Assembly (NCBI RefSeq): GCF_030719035.1
Contig: NZ_CP132203.1
Location: 2,542,001 to 2,606,000 of the forward strand
Direction: 5' to 3'
Length of the DNA: 64,000 bases
Origin: Hahella sp. HNIBRBA332
GTDB taxonomy: Bacteria; Pseudomonadota; Gammaproteobacteria; Pseudomonadales; Oleiphilaceae
The notes under the pieces are model-generated. The model saw nothing but the letters and a program-made list of their open reading frames with translations. It was not told the DNA's origin and ran no database searches. This document shows, piece by piece, positions 1 through 6,677 of the stretch (within the stretch, counting starts at the first letter, position 1; each line of letters opens with the position of its first letter). The position numbers and the translations under genes are program-made.

Positions 1-234
1 TACAGTCCAGGCGTCGGAGGTGCAAAAGTAATCCTCCAGAAAGCTTTTCACCGCCGTCTCACTGGCGACCTGGCTGACCGAACTGCTGCTGACCCCATCC
101 GCCATCGCAAACGCAGCGCCTTTCATCGTCAGCTGCGCGCCCTTTGGGACGTAACCGCCATGAAAGTCCTGATTGATCTCTTTACGGCCTTTATCGGTCC
201 ATTGACCGAAGGAAAGCGTCAGCTCATTGCGCAT
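1..234 (-). CDS. PP2C-type protein phosphatase, N-terminal part (cut by window edge)
   Basis: The reading frame is open from the ATG at 234 to the left edge (78 codons). The visible residues carry the first PP2C (PPM) metal-binding motifs: an Asn-Gln-Asp near residue 22 (NQDFHGG) and an Ala-Asp-Gly (MADGVSSSS) near residue 45. These Asp residues normally bind the catalytic metal ions in Ser/Thr phosphatases of this family. It lies directly downstream of the formate/nitrite channel on the same strand. In related bacteria that pair is often followed by a fused phosphatase/kinase protein, so the full gene may also carry a kinase domain; that part is outside the window. Confidence 0.7.
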   Translation of the reverse strand, partial: MRNELTLSFGQWTDKGRKEINQDFHGGYVPKGAQLTMKGAAFAMADGVSSSSVSQVASETAVKSFLEDYFCTSDAWTV

Positions 235-245
235 AAATATAGTGA

Positions 246-275
246 GCCCCGACGTCCGCTCTCAGACGCCGGGGC
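246..275 (-). terminator. GC-rich hairpin between channel gene and phosphatase gene
   Basis: An 11-bp stem with one mismatch (GCCCCGACGTC against GACGCCGGGGC) and an 8-nt loop sits between two co-directional genes. No T tract follows it on the minus strand, so it is more likely a partial terminator or an mRNA-processing/stability hairpin than a strong intrinsic terminator. Confidence 0.35.
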
Positions 276-315
276 CGATAACCGTCCTCACGTGTTGTGT
301 AATCAGACGCTCCGA

Positions 316-1152
316 TCAAGCCATCGCTTCTTTAGCGGACGCCGCCAGTTTGCGCTTTGGCGCTGTTTTGTAGTGAGTGCTGTACAGGGTCAGCCCGGTG
401 AAAGCCAGCCCACCTACCAGATTACCCAGCGCAGTCGGAATTTCATTCCAGATGAAATAATCCATGATAGAGAAATCGCCGCCCATAATCATGGCTGAGG
501 GAAACAGGAACATATTCACGACAGAATGTTCGAATCCCATGAAGAAAAACAGCATGATGGGCATCCACATCGCCAGGACTTTACCAGAAACCGTCGTGGA
601 AATCATCGCGCCGACCACGCCCATGGACACCATCCAGTTACACAGCATGCCGCGTAGAAAAATGGTCAACCAGCCGGCCAGGCCGTATTCCGCATAGCCG
701 AGAGTGCGGGCCTCTCCCACACTGGCTATCTTGGTTCCCACTGGACCGGGGTCCGTATTAAAACCGTAGGTGAACACGAAAGCCATCATAAAAGCGACCG
801 TCAGCGCGCCGGCGAAATTACCCAGAAACACCAGTCCCCAGTTCCTCAAAACGCCATTGACCGTCACGCCCGGCCGTTTGTCCAGCAACGCCAGAGGCGT
901 CAGCACAAACACGCCGGTCAGCAGATCAAAGCCCATCAGATAAAGCATGCAGAAACCAACGGGAAACAACATGGCGCCGACGAGAAACACGCCCGTCTGC
1001 ACCGCGACGGTGACGGCGAAAACCGCCGCCAGCGCCAATATGGCGCCCGCCATATACGCCCGGATCAAAGTGTCTCGCGTAGACATGAAAATTTTGGATT
1101 CGCCAGCATCGACCATCTTGGTCACAAACTCTGAGGGGATTAAGTAAGCCAT
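316..1152 (-). CDS. Formate/nitrite transporter (FNT family) channel
   Basis: The protein of 278 residues has the length and hydrophobic pattern of FNT pentameric channels (FocA, NirC): six membrane helices, with the GFDLLTG and GFEHSVVNMF segments near the expected filter positions and the conserved His in the latter. It would move nitrite or formate across the inner membrane; the sequence alone does not decide which. A GTG at 1164 could extend the frame by four codons, but the ATG at 1152 is preceded by GAGAG at a suitable distance and gives the usual N-terminus (MAYLIPSEF). The next gene on the strand is a PP2C-type phosphatase. That pairing is typical of nitrite assimilation loci, so nitrite is the better guess. 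Confidence 0.85.
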   Translation of the reverse strand: MAYLIPSEFVTKMVDAGESKIFMSTRDTLIRAYMAGAILALAAVFAVTVAVQTGVFLVGAMLFPVGFCMLYLMGFDLLTGVFVLTPLALLDKRPGVTVNGVLRNWGLVFLGNFAGALTVAFMMAFVFTYGFNTDPGPVGTKIASVGEARTLGYAEYGLAGWLTIFLRGMLCNWMVSMGVVGAMISTTVSGKVLAMWMPIMLFFFMGFEHSVVNMFLFPSAMIMGGDFSIMDYFIWNEIPTALGNLVGGLAFTGLTLYSTHYKTAPKRKLAASAKEAMA

Positions 1153-1915
1153 TGCAACTCTCACATCATGTTATAAGTTTGGTGATGGCATTTGGCGCCA
1201 GGGTCCGGTAGTGAGCAGGCTTCCTCCCTGGAACGGCGATCTCTCCAATCACCTCACGCGTGAATCCATAACGACCTGGCAGCGACGCTCGTCGGCGCAA
1301 ATGCTAGAGGCGATAACGCAAATTCAAGGCCAACGAGTACAATAATCCATTTAAATTCATAGAGTTAAAAACTCGCATGCCTCCATATGACGCATAACTG
1401 TCAATGTGGAAATCTGACAACTGCTCCCATATGAGGCGCCAAGGCCACATACAATGCCCGTATCAGTGCATGGACGAGCTATTACCAACGCGAATCTTGT
1501 TTTCAGGCGCAACCTGAACGAAGAAGAGTGGGAAAGAGTCATCGAGCGCTTATTCAGATCTGCTGACCTAATACTTTGCTGACAGTTACCAAACGCCCTT
1601 CAAACAAAAGTGTATAAAGCAGTTCGTTTCAGTGTAACAACATCTTTACACTGGAAAACCCTAGGTTTTTTCTTTCATATATCCTCAAGAGACTATCCCT
1701 TAATGGAGAGCTATTTAGAGAGACTCCAACTTATTAACTATAGGGTTTAGATTAGTTTTGCTTAACACCGTTTATTTCTGGCCATTTTATAATCCATCCG
1801 CCCTTAAATGTAACTTATCATCACATTTAAATATGCGTCGCCAGCGCTTTATACTTTGTCAAACTAATTGACATTAAAAACTTGTTATATAGCTAAAACC
1901 ATTGATATATATGCG
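1153..1915. other. Long intergenic region upstream of a sigma-54 promoter
   Basis: No convincing gene is seen. The right half is AT-rich. It contains a perfect spaced palindrome (1630-1653) and ends at a sigma-54 type promoter. The left half should hold the promoter of the channel gene on the minus strand, but no clear element was recognised. A 61-codon minus-strand frame at 1357-1542 has no ribosome-binding site or family resemblance and is not called. Confidence 0.5.
1630..1653. promoter_or_regulatory. Spaced palindrome, possible activator site
   Basis: Perfect 8-bp arms CAGTGTAA and TTACACTG are separated by 8 nt. The site lies about 265 bp upstream of the sigma-54 promoter of the PEP-CTERM gene, a distance at which enhancer-binding activators of sigma-54 can act. 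The link to that promoter is inference. Confidence 0.35.
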
Positions 1916-1930
1916 TGGCATAGGAATTGC
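1916..1930 (+). promoter_or_regulatory. Sigma-54 (-24/-12) promoter
   Basis: TGGCATAGGAATTGC has the invariant GG and GC separated by 10 nt and a near-consensus TGGCA-N6-TTGC arrangement. Transcription would begin about 12 nt downstream, near 1942, which leaves a short leader before the ATG at 1982. The second PEP-CTERM gene in this window has the same kind of promoter at 41561-41575. Confidence 0.75.
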
Positions 1931-1981
1931 TGAGGTCGATTTGCTTTGTTAAGTAAATCTACAATGGAGAGAAGTATTCAT

Positions 1982-2722
1982 ATGCTAAAAACATTAACCA
2001 AGGGATTGTTATTATCAGCGCTGACGGCGTCTTCCGCCTATGCAAGCCAAATCACCTGGGATCTGACTGAAGGCGTTCGTTACGGCTCATACAATAACTC
2101 TCTTTCCTATTCGAAAGACGGTTTGAATCTGACCGTAACCGGCTGGAGCGACACAAAAGGTCCTGCAGACGATAAAATAGAAGGCGCCCGTCTGGGCCGC
2201 TGGAATGGTCTCGGGGTCTGTAACGACGACGAATACCGCAAGACTCGTTGCGCTTCCCCGGAGCATTCCACCGACAATGATCCGGGGCGCGGCGGCGATT
2301 TTGACATGATCATGCTGTCCTTCTCTGAGGCGGTCAGCCTGAGCTCATTTCAAAACGGCTGGTACGCCTACGATTCAGATGTCTCCCTGCTCGCCTACAC
2401 CGGCGGCGCTTCTTCCTACAATCTGAACGATAAAGATTGGGAAGGACTGCTCAGCGACGGCTGGAGCGTGGCTGGCAACTACTCCAACACCATGACCAAA
2501 GAAACCGCGACCAGCACGGATCTGGTTTCCAAGTTCTGGTTGATTGGCGCTTACAATCCCGCCTTCGGTGAGTTGGGCGAGCTGTGCAACGAACTGAACG
2601 ATCACTTCAAATTGAGGATGCTGACCATCGACACCGTTGAGTGTCCTGAGCCAACCGCACTGGGCCTGTTCGGCCTGAGCCTGGCGGGCCTTTTTGCGGC
2701 GCGTCGCCGCAAGGCCTCTTGA
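1982..2722 (+). CDS. PEP-CTERM sorting domain protein
   Basis: Secreted protein of 246 residues with a signal peptide (MLKTLTKGLLLSALTAS, cleavage near the SAYA-S junction). It ends in a classic PEP-CTERM tail: Pro-Glu-Pro (CPEPTALGLFG), a hydrophobic helix and an Arg cluster (ARRRKAS). In known systems exosortase recognises this tail and the proteins accompany exopolysaccharide. The middle part is unrecognised and rich in aromatic and Asp residues. The ATG at 1982 is preferred over a TTG at 1946: it follows GGAGAGA, and the TTG would sit almost at the predicted sigma-54 transcription start. No exosortase gene lies in this window. Confidence 0.85.
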   Translation: MLKTLTKGLLLSALTASSAYASQITWDLTEGVRYGSYNNSLSYSKDGLNLTVTGWSDTKGPADDKIEGARLGRWNGLGVCNDDEYRKTRCASPEHSTDNDPGRGGDFDMIMLSFSEAVSLSSFQNGWYAYDSDVSLLAYTGGASSYNLNDKDWEGLLSDGWSVAGNYSNTMTKETATSTDLVSKFWLIGAYNPAFGELGELCNELNDHFKLRMLTIDTVECPEPTALGLFGLSLAGLFAARRRKAS

Positions 2723-2750
2723 TCTAGCATCCAAGTAGCGCCCGATTACA

Positions 2751-2774
2751 AGCCGGCCTTGCGCCGGCTTTTTT
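2751..2774 (+). terminator. Intrinsic terminator of the PEP-CTERM gene
   Basis: AGCCGGC, loop CTTGC, GCCGGCT, then a run of T to 2774: a textbook rho-independent terminator just after the stop codon at 2722. Confidence 0.85.
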
Positions 2775-2797
2775 CGAATCATATATCCGACTAATTA

Positions 2798-3148
2798 TCA
2801 GGATGATTCTTTTACGTTATAACAGGTCGCCAATACTTCCAGCTGGCCCATATCATTAAAATTAAGTTTGTAATGCCGGTGACTTTTCTCATCTATTAAA
2901 CCCTGATGACAATACCGTTTCATCCAGTCGGAATCACAGATTTCATAGCACAAATCATCCCGCTCTCCGTCCAGTAGTTTCATCGCTTCACTCCACTTAA
3001 ATGCAACAACGTCGTTGAAACGTATTTCGACGCTTTGTTCCCGCCAGTCCTGATAGCAGAGCGTCAACTCTCCTTTTTCACTGTGTATCTTTATGGCTTC
3101 GGCATCAGCAGTAGAAAAAGGGACGTTCAAGTCTTTTACATATCCCAT
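2798..3148 (-). CDS. Hypothetical cytosolic protein (116 aa)
   Basis: I do not recognise the family. The protein is soluble, without signal peptide or membrane helix, mixed alpha/beta in character, and has several Cys and Trp residues (ALCYQDW-like and YEICDSDWMKRYC segments). The frame is open further upstream to 3268, but the ATG at 3148 (MGYVKDLNVPF) is chosen because AAGAAGAG lies at a good distance before it and the upstream residues look random. It is transcribed away from the AraC gene at 3409, so the region between 3149 and 3408 holds divergent promoters. Confidence 0.6.
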   Translation of the reverse strand: MGYVKDLNVPFSTADAEAIKIHSEKGELTLCYQDWREQSVEIRFNDVVAFKWSEAMKLLDGERDDLCYEICDSDWMKRYCHQGLIDEKSHRHYKLNFNDMGQLEVLATCYNVKESS

Positions 3149-3298
3149 AAAAAACACTCTTCTTGAATCAGTTAATAGTAGTTTCACCCAAATCCAAAAA
3201 GCGTGGATGAGAGCCTCCTGCGTTGATTGAATAGCCTCTATCTGAGGTTGGTTGAGCGCCAAATCCACCTAGTCAACCATCTGATTTTAAATGATAAA

Positions 3299-3360
3299 TA
3301 TAAATTTGAGAGAAATTTGAGAGAAAGCGGAGACCCGCGAGATTCATGAAAATCGTCGCC
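3299..3360 (+). repeat. Shared upstream motif, copy 1
   Basis: The stretch begins TATAAATTTGAGAGAAATT, contains two TTTGAGAGAAA direct repeats 12 nt apart, then CCGCGAGATTCA and GTCGCC. A second version with the same blocks in the same order lies at 6439-6504 ahead of a small membrane-protein ORF. Both lie immediately upstream of plus-strand genes, so a common regulator site is possible. Confidence 0.45.
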
Positions 3361-3408
3361 TCTCGATAATCGATCGCATTGACATTTGATCGATGCGTGA
3401 GGTGAAAA

Positions 3409-4182
3409 ATGGATCAGTCGCTGTATTATCATTGGAACAACTTATGTCTGTATATGGGTCGCTTTGATGGGACCTACCATTGGCAACATATTGCGGATAG
3501 TTTCATTGTCAGTCTGGATAATGAATTTGACGTTAAACTGGCGAGTGGCGAGGTTATTTCCACGCGCTGTTTGATGATTCCCGCTAATACCCGTTGCGAT
3601 TTTATTTTAAACCACCAGCGCATTGCATTTGTGTCTTCTCATTTCTGGCGCAATATTAAAACCACACTGACCTATAACTATTATTGCTGCGAGCAGGACG
3701 GGTTTCTTTTTGACTTTCTGGATGCCTGCGATATTGCACGCGCTTTCCGTGATTTATATCAGAGGCGTCCGTCCACCAATGACGCCAGGGAAATATTGGA
3801 TCAGATTGTTAACCCTAAACAATATCCCATTGCTCCGCCCTTAATGGATCGCAGAGTTCGCAAGCTGATCGAATTCTTGTTGAAGAATCCGGACCTTTCC
3901 CAATCCATCGATGATTATGCGGAACTTATGCCGATTTCAGCCGCGCATCTCAGTCGATTGTTCAAACAGGAAACCAATATTTCGTTCTCGCGCTTTCGCC
4001 TGGGGGTTCGCGTGTTGTATTTCATCAAACAGTTCTCCCGCAGCCGTAATTTGACCACCGCCGCGCATGACTCCGGTTTTGCGGATCTGGCGCACTTAAA
4101 TAAATGCCACAGATTATTATTCGGCATCTGCCCTTCGCAGTTATGGCTGAGTGAATCTGAGCTTAAGATCTGCGTGGCCTGA
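3409..4182 (+). CDS. AraC-family transcriptional regulator
   Basis: Protein of 257 residues. The C-terminal ~100 residues form the AraC double helix-turn-helix: a first HTH around ISAAHLSRLFKQETNISF and a second around LTTAAHDSGFADLAHLNKCH, then the usual G-x-x-PS-x-LW close. The N-terminal ~150 residues are a divergent sensor or oligomerisation part without a recognised cupin signature. The start is supported by GAGGTG 8 nt upstream of the ATG. A second AraC protein (7835-8728) has a similar layout, and the two flank the membrane regulator and its secreted paralogue; a role in controlling that block is inference. Confidence 0.85.
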   Translation: MDQSLYYHWNNLCLYMGRFDGTYHWQHIADSFIVSLDNEFDVKLASGEVISTRCLMIPANTRCDFILNHQRIAFVSSHFWRNIKTTLTYNYYCCEQDGFLFDFLDACDIARAFRDLYQRRPSTNDAREILDQIVNPKQYPIAPPLMDRRVRKLIEFLLKNPDLSQSIDDYAELMPISAAHLSRLFKQETNISFSRFRLGVRVLYFIKQFSRSRNLTTAAHDSGFADLAHLNKCHRLLFGICPSQLWLSESELKICVA

Positions 4183-4221
4183 ACAGCCAGAGGCGAGCCC
4201 AGTGAATTGATAATAACTCTG

Positions 4222-4365
4222 AAGGAACCTCTGAAAAACGTTGGCGAGGCCGCCAGTGCAAGGAAAAAGTCGGCGAAAAAGCGCAGTTTATCGTGAATAA
4301 ATGAGCATTTTGAGCCGACTTTTGACGCCGCAATGGCGCCGCAGGTAGTTTTTCAGAGGTTCCTT
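4222..4365. repeat. MITE-like element with 18-bp perfect terminal inverted repeats
   Basis: 144-bp non-coding element bounded by AAGGAACCTCTGAAAAAC and its exact reverse complement. It has internal GC-rich imperfect palindromic blocks. It lies between the stop of the AraC gene and the start of the membrane regulator. A shortened copy in inverted orientation is at 18725-18787. TAACTC occurs on both sides (4214-4219 and 4365-4370) and could be a remnant of a target duplication, but the left copy is three bases away from the element. Confidence 0.7.
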
Positions 4366-4436
4366 AACTCCTGTGCTGATATCCGGTAAAGGATTTGTAT
4401 AATGCAGTCCAACCGTTTTCAGCGCAGGAGCGCCCC

Positions 4437-5897
4437 ATGTCCGACCGAGATTATGAAGAAATGCAAATTGGCGAGTGGCGCATCAATGTGGAAACGAACC
4501 GGCTCTATCGTGAAGCGGCGGAACATCAACTAAGCGATAAAGTCTGCAAAGTCCTTCTGGCGCTGGCGGAAAATCCCGGTCGTACGGTGAGCCGGGAAAC
4601 ATTGATTCAGAAAGTCTGGAATGAAAACGAATATGTCGGCGAGCAGGCGCTGAATACCGCCATCTGGCAGTTGCGCAAAGCTTTCAACGACAGCAGCGAA
4701 GCCCCTGAGTACATCGAGACCATTCCTAAAAAAGGCTACCGCCTGCTCAAGGAAGTCTCCATCATTCCATATGCTCCCAAACCGGATCTTGCCTCCCCGT
4801 CTCCCACTGAGCCCATGCAAACGCCAGCTTCTGAGCCGGAAGCCAAGACGCCGGATAACGCCATGGAGCCGCCTCCTGTTGAACCACCGACGCAAGCGAC
4901 TCCCTACACGACGACGCCCAGTCACCCACCGCAGCGCAAAAGGTCCCTGATAGTGGGCGGCTCGTTACTCCTGCTGGCGGGAGTCGCGCTTATCGTCAAA
5001 CTGATTTACGGTCGCGAGGATGCGCCACCGGCGCTGGTTTACTGGTGCGGCGTCGATGCGGGACGCATGGAGCGTCTGGGCATCGACCCCGCCAGCGCCT
5101 GCATGCTGGAGACGGATCAGGGCCAGTTTGGCCTGGCCATCGGCGAGCGCATGGCGCAGATCAGCTCCTCTTATTATCAATCGGCGGACACAGGCGATAT
5201 CGCCGGCGACATTTTCTTCTGCGAAAGCAACCATAAGAGACAGGGGCATAAAAACAATACTCTGCTGAATTTTGTCACCCTGAAAAACCACTGCATGACG
5301 CAAAAGGACGGCGAAGTCGACATCGCCGAACGAAGCGGCGCTCGCGCGTCGTTGGTTTGTGTGGACTACCTGCCGCAATCCATTCACTTGCAGACGCCGA
5401 CAGCGGAAAAGCACTGCGCCCTGCCTTCCGCCTTAACCATGAATCACCCCAACGCAATCAAAGATCCGGATTACTGGTACGGAGTTCGCCGTGACGAACT
5501 CGCTGATCTCGGTATCGATGAGGGCGCCAGCTGCCTTCTCAACGCAGAGGACCCCACCTGGATCGACACCATTGAATTCGGCTGGATATGGGGCGCGCGA
5601 CGCTGTACGGACAGCAGCTCCAACCCGGTTGGATGCGGCGTCGTCAGTCATAACGCGCAACGCACCGGGGCGACGGTGAGCGACTTCTTCACCCAGGAAC
5701 AACTGCAAAGCCGCTGCGCCGCCGGCGCGGGCAAAATCGCCTTGACGCCGGCGGGCTGGTGGCGTCCTGAGCACAAGGACAAAACCTCGCTGGACGCCTA
5801 TCTGCTATGCGAACAACAACTGCCCAAGGCGATTCAGTTGTCGTTCAAGCCCGTTCTGGGCGACGTCGTTGAGAAGACCTGCGCGCTATATTTTTAA
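4437..5897 (+). CDS. ToxR/CadC-like membrane-anchored transcriptional regulator with a two-repeat periplasmic sensor
   Basis: 486 residues. Residues ~8-105 form an OmpR/PhoB-type winged helix (a LSDKVCKVLLALAENPGR segment, a recognition-helix region around LNTAIWQLRKAF, and the IPKKGYRL wing). Residues ~110-168 are a Pro/Thr-rich linker, ~170-190 a single membrane helix, and ~200-486 a periplasmic domain. That domain has two repeats of one Cys-rich module, beginning at VYWCGVDAGR (residue ~201) and DYWYGVRRDE (residue ~345). It is clearly related to the secreted protein at 6678-7649. The second repeat ends shortly after Cys482, so it is shorter at its end than in the secreted paralogue. ATG 4437 follows AGGAG; a TTG at 4395 is less likely. 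DNA-binding by a membrane-bound protein is known for ToxR and CadC; the ligand here is unknown. Confidence 0.85.
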   Translation: MSDRDYEEMQIGEWRINVETNRLYREAAEHQLSDKVCKVLLALAENPGRTVSRETLIQKVWNENEYVGEQALNTAIWQLRKAFNDSSEAPEYIETIPKKGYRLLKEVSIIPYAPKPDLASPSPTEPMQTPASEPEAKTPDNAMEPPPVEPPTQATPYTTTPSHPPQRKRSLIVGGSLLLLAGVALIVKLIYGREDAPPALVYWCGVDAGRMERLGIDPASACMLETDQGQFGLAIGERMAQISSSYYQSADTGDIAGDIFFCESNHKRQGHKNNTLLNFVTLKNHCMTQKDGEVDIAERSGARASLVCVDYLPQSIHLQTPTAEKHCALPSALTMNHPNAIKDPDYWYGVRRDELADLGIDEGASCLLNAEDPTWIDTIEFGWIWGARRCTDSSSNPVGCGVVSHNAQRTGATVSDFFTQEQLQSRCAAGAGKIALTPAGWWRPEHKDKTSLDAYLLCEQQLPKAIQLSFKPVLGDVVEKTCALYF

Positions 5898-5980
5898 TCA
5901 GGCGGACAAATAGCTTCCTTCTGTTTGTCTACAACGACAGGGCCTGCGCATGTCAGGCCCTGTCTCCCGCGGCTGGCCGC
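5894..5980. repeat. 87-bp multi-hairpin intergenic repeat, copy 1
   Basis: Starts at the stop codon of the membrane regulator and contains three palindromes in a row: GACAAATAG-N7-CTGTTTGTC, GACAGGGCCTG-N7-CAGGCCCTGTC and GCGGCTGGCCGC. The copy at 9109-9195 matches at 81 of 87 positions and all six differences are transitions. It probably folds as RNA and could act as a terminator or mRNA-end structure. Confidence 0.75.
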
Positions 5981-6082
5981 CGCGCAGGCGCATCCATAGC
6001 CTGATCATTAACATGGCAATGATATTGCCATGTTAATGATCCGATAAATGAATGTTCAATTGGGATCTTAAAGGTACTGACC

Positions 6083-6382
6083 ATGAATACTAAAACCTGG
6101 CTGCTTGGAGTCTTGATCACCCTTATGTCGACGACGGCGCTCGCCGCCGAGCCCAAACTGGTGATCAAGGAGAACGATTCTCTGCAAGACGTGTTGCGCG
6201 GACAGGCGGACAAAAAGGTCGGCGTGCTGCTGAATTCCGGCGTCGAATTACACGGGGTCTTGAAGGAAGTCGGCGCTAAAGTGATTCGCCTGCAGGAGCT
6301 ACGCAACCGGGAAACCTTCGATGCAGTGATCCCTCTCAGCGAAGTCTCCGCCGTATTGATCGACAACCATTTGTTCGAATGA
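6083..6382 (+). CDS. Small periplasmic protein with an Sm-like segment
   Basis: 99 residues with a signal peptide cleaved near LAA-EP (residues ~22). The mature part, about 77 residues, has alternating hydrophobic strands (VGVLLNSGVELHGVLKEVG, then KVIRLQELRNRETFDAVI) that resemble the five-strand Sm/LSm barrel pattern. Similar small exported proteins exist, but I cannot name a function. It lies between the ToxR-like regulator and its secreted paralogue and has a short upstream region of its own, so it is probably a separate transcript. Its Sm-like fold is an inference from the strand pattern only. Confidence 0.7.
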   Translation: MNTKTWLLGVLITLMSTTALAAEPKLVIKENDSLQDVLRGQADKKVGVLLNSGVELHGVLKEVGAKVIRLQELRNRETFDAVIPLSEVSAVLIDNHLFE

Positions 6383-6438
6383 ACAGCCTGGGCTCACGCT
6401 CGCAAACGTCCATCAATCCATTGATTTATAAGCAATAA

Positions 6439-6504
6439 TATAAATTTGAGATAAATTAGAGCGCAATTGGATAGCCGCGAGATTCAGCGGCGCATGGGGT
6501 CGCC
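6439..6504 (+). repeat. Shared upstream motif, copy 2
   Basis: TATAAATTTGAGATAAATT, then CCGCGAGATTCA and GTCGCC: the same ordered blocks as at 3299-3360. It lies about 40 bp upstream of the small ORF at 6545. Confidence 0.45.
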
Positions 6505-6544
6505 CTAACATCCGTTTCATCAACAACGCAAACGGAGAAACCCC

Positions 6545-6661
6545 ATGAACATCGCGCTAATTATTATCCTTATTCTGACCACAGCAGCCATCGGCGAATT
6601 GAGACACCGCTACAACAAATCGCAACGCAGCAACAAGAATAAAGAGAACGGGACTCACTGA
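6545..6661 (+). CDS. Small single-helix membrane protein (38 aa)
   Basis: ATG at 6545 is preceded by GGAGAAA at 6-7 nt. The first ~18 residues are a hydrophobic helix (MNIALIIILILTTAA), followed by a basic, hydrophilic tail with many Lys, Arg, Asn and Gln. The stop codon lies within a hairpin (AGAACGGG, 10-nt loop, CCCGTTCT; 6645-6670) that separates it from the convergent gene ending at 6678. The good ribosome-binding site and the shared upstream motif speak for a real gene; no family is recognised. Confidence 0.5.
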   Translation: MNIALIIILILTTAAIGELRHRYNKSQRSNKNKENGTH

Positions 6662-6677
6662 GCCCGTTCTTCGACGG

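Noticed and set aside
1357..1542. 61-codon minus-strand frame upstream of the channel gene
   Set aside because: No ribosome-binding site, no family-like pattern, and it lies in a regulatory intergenic region.
1868..1897. TTGACA followed by an AT-rich -10-like region before the first PEP-CTERM gene
   Set aside because: The -10 at 17-18 bp spacing is poor (AGCTAA), while a full sigma-54 element lies between it and the gene.
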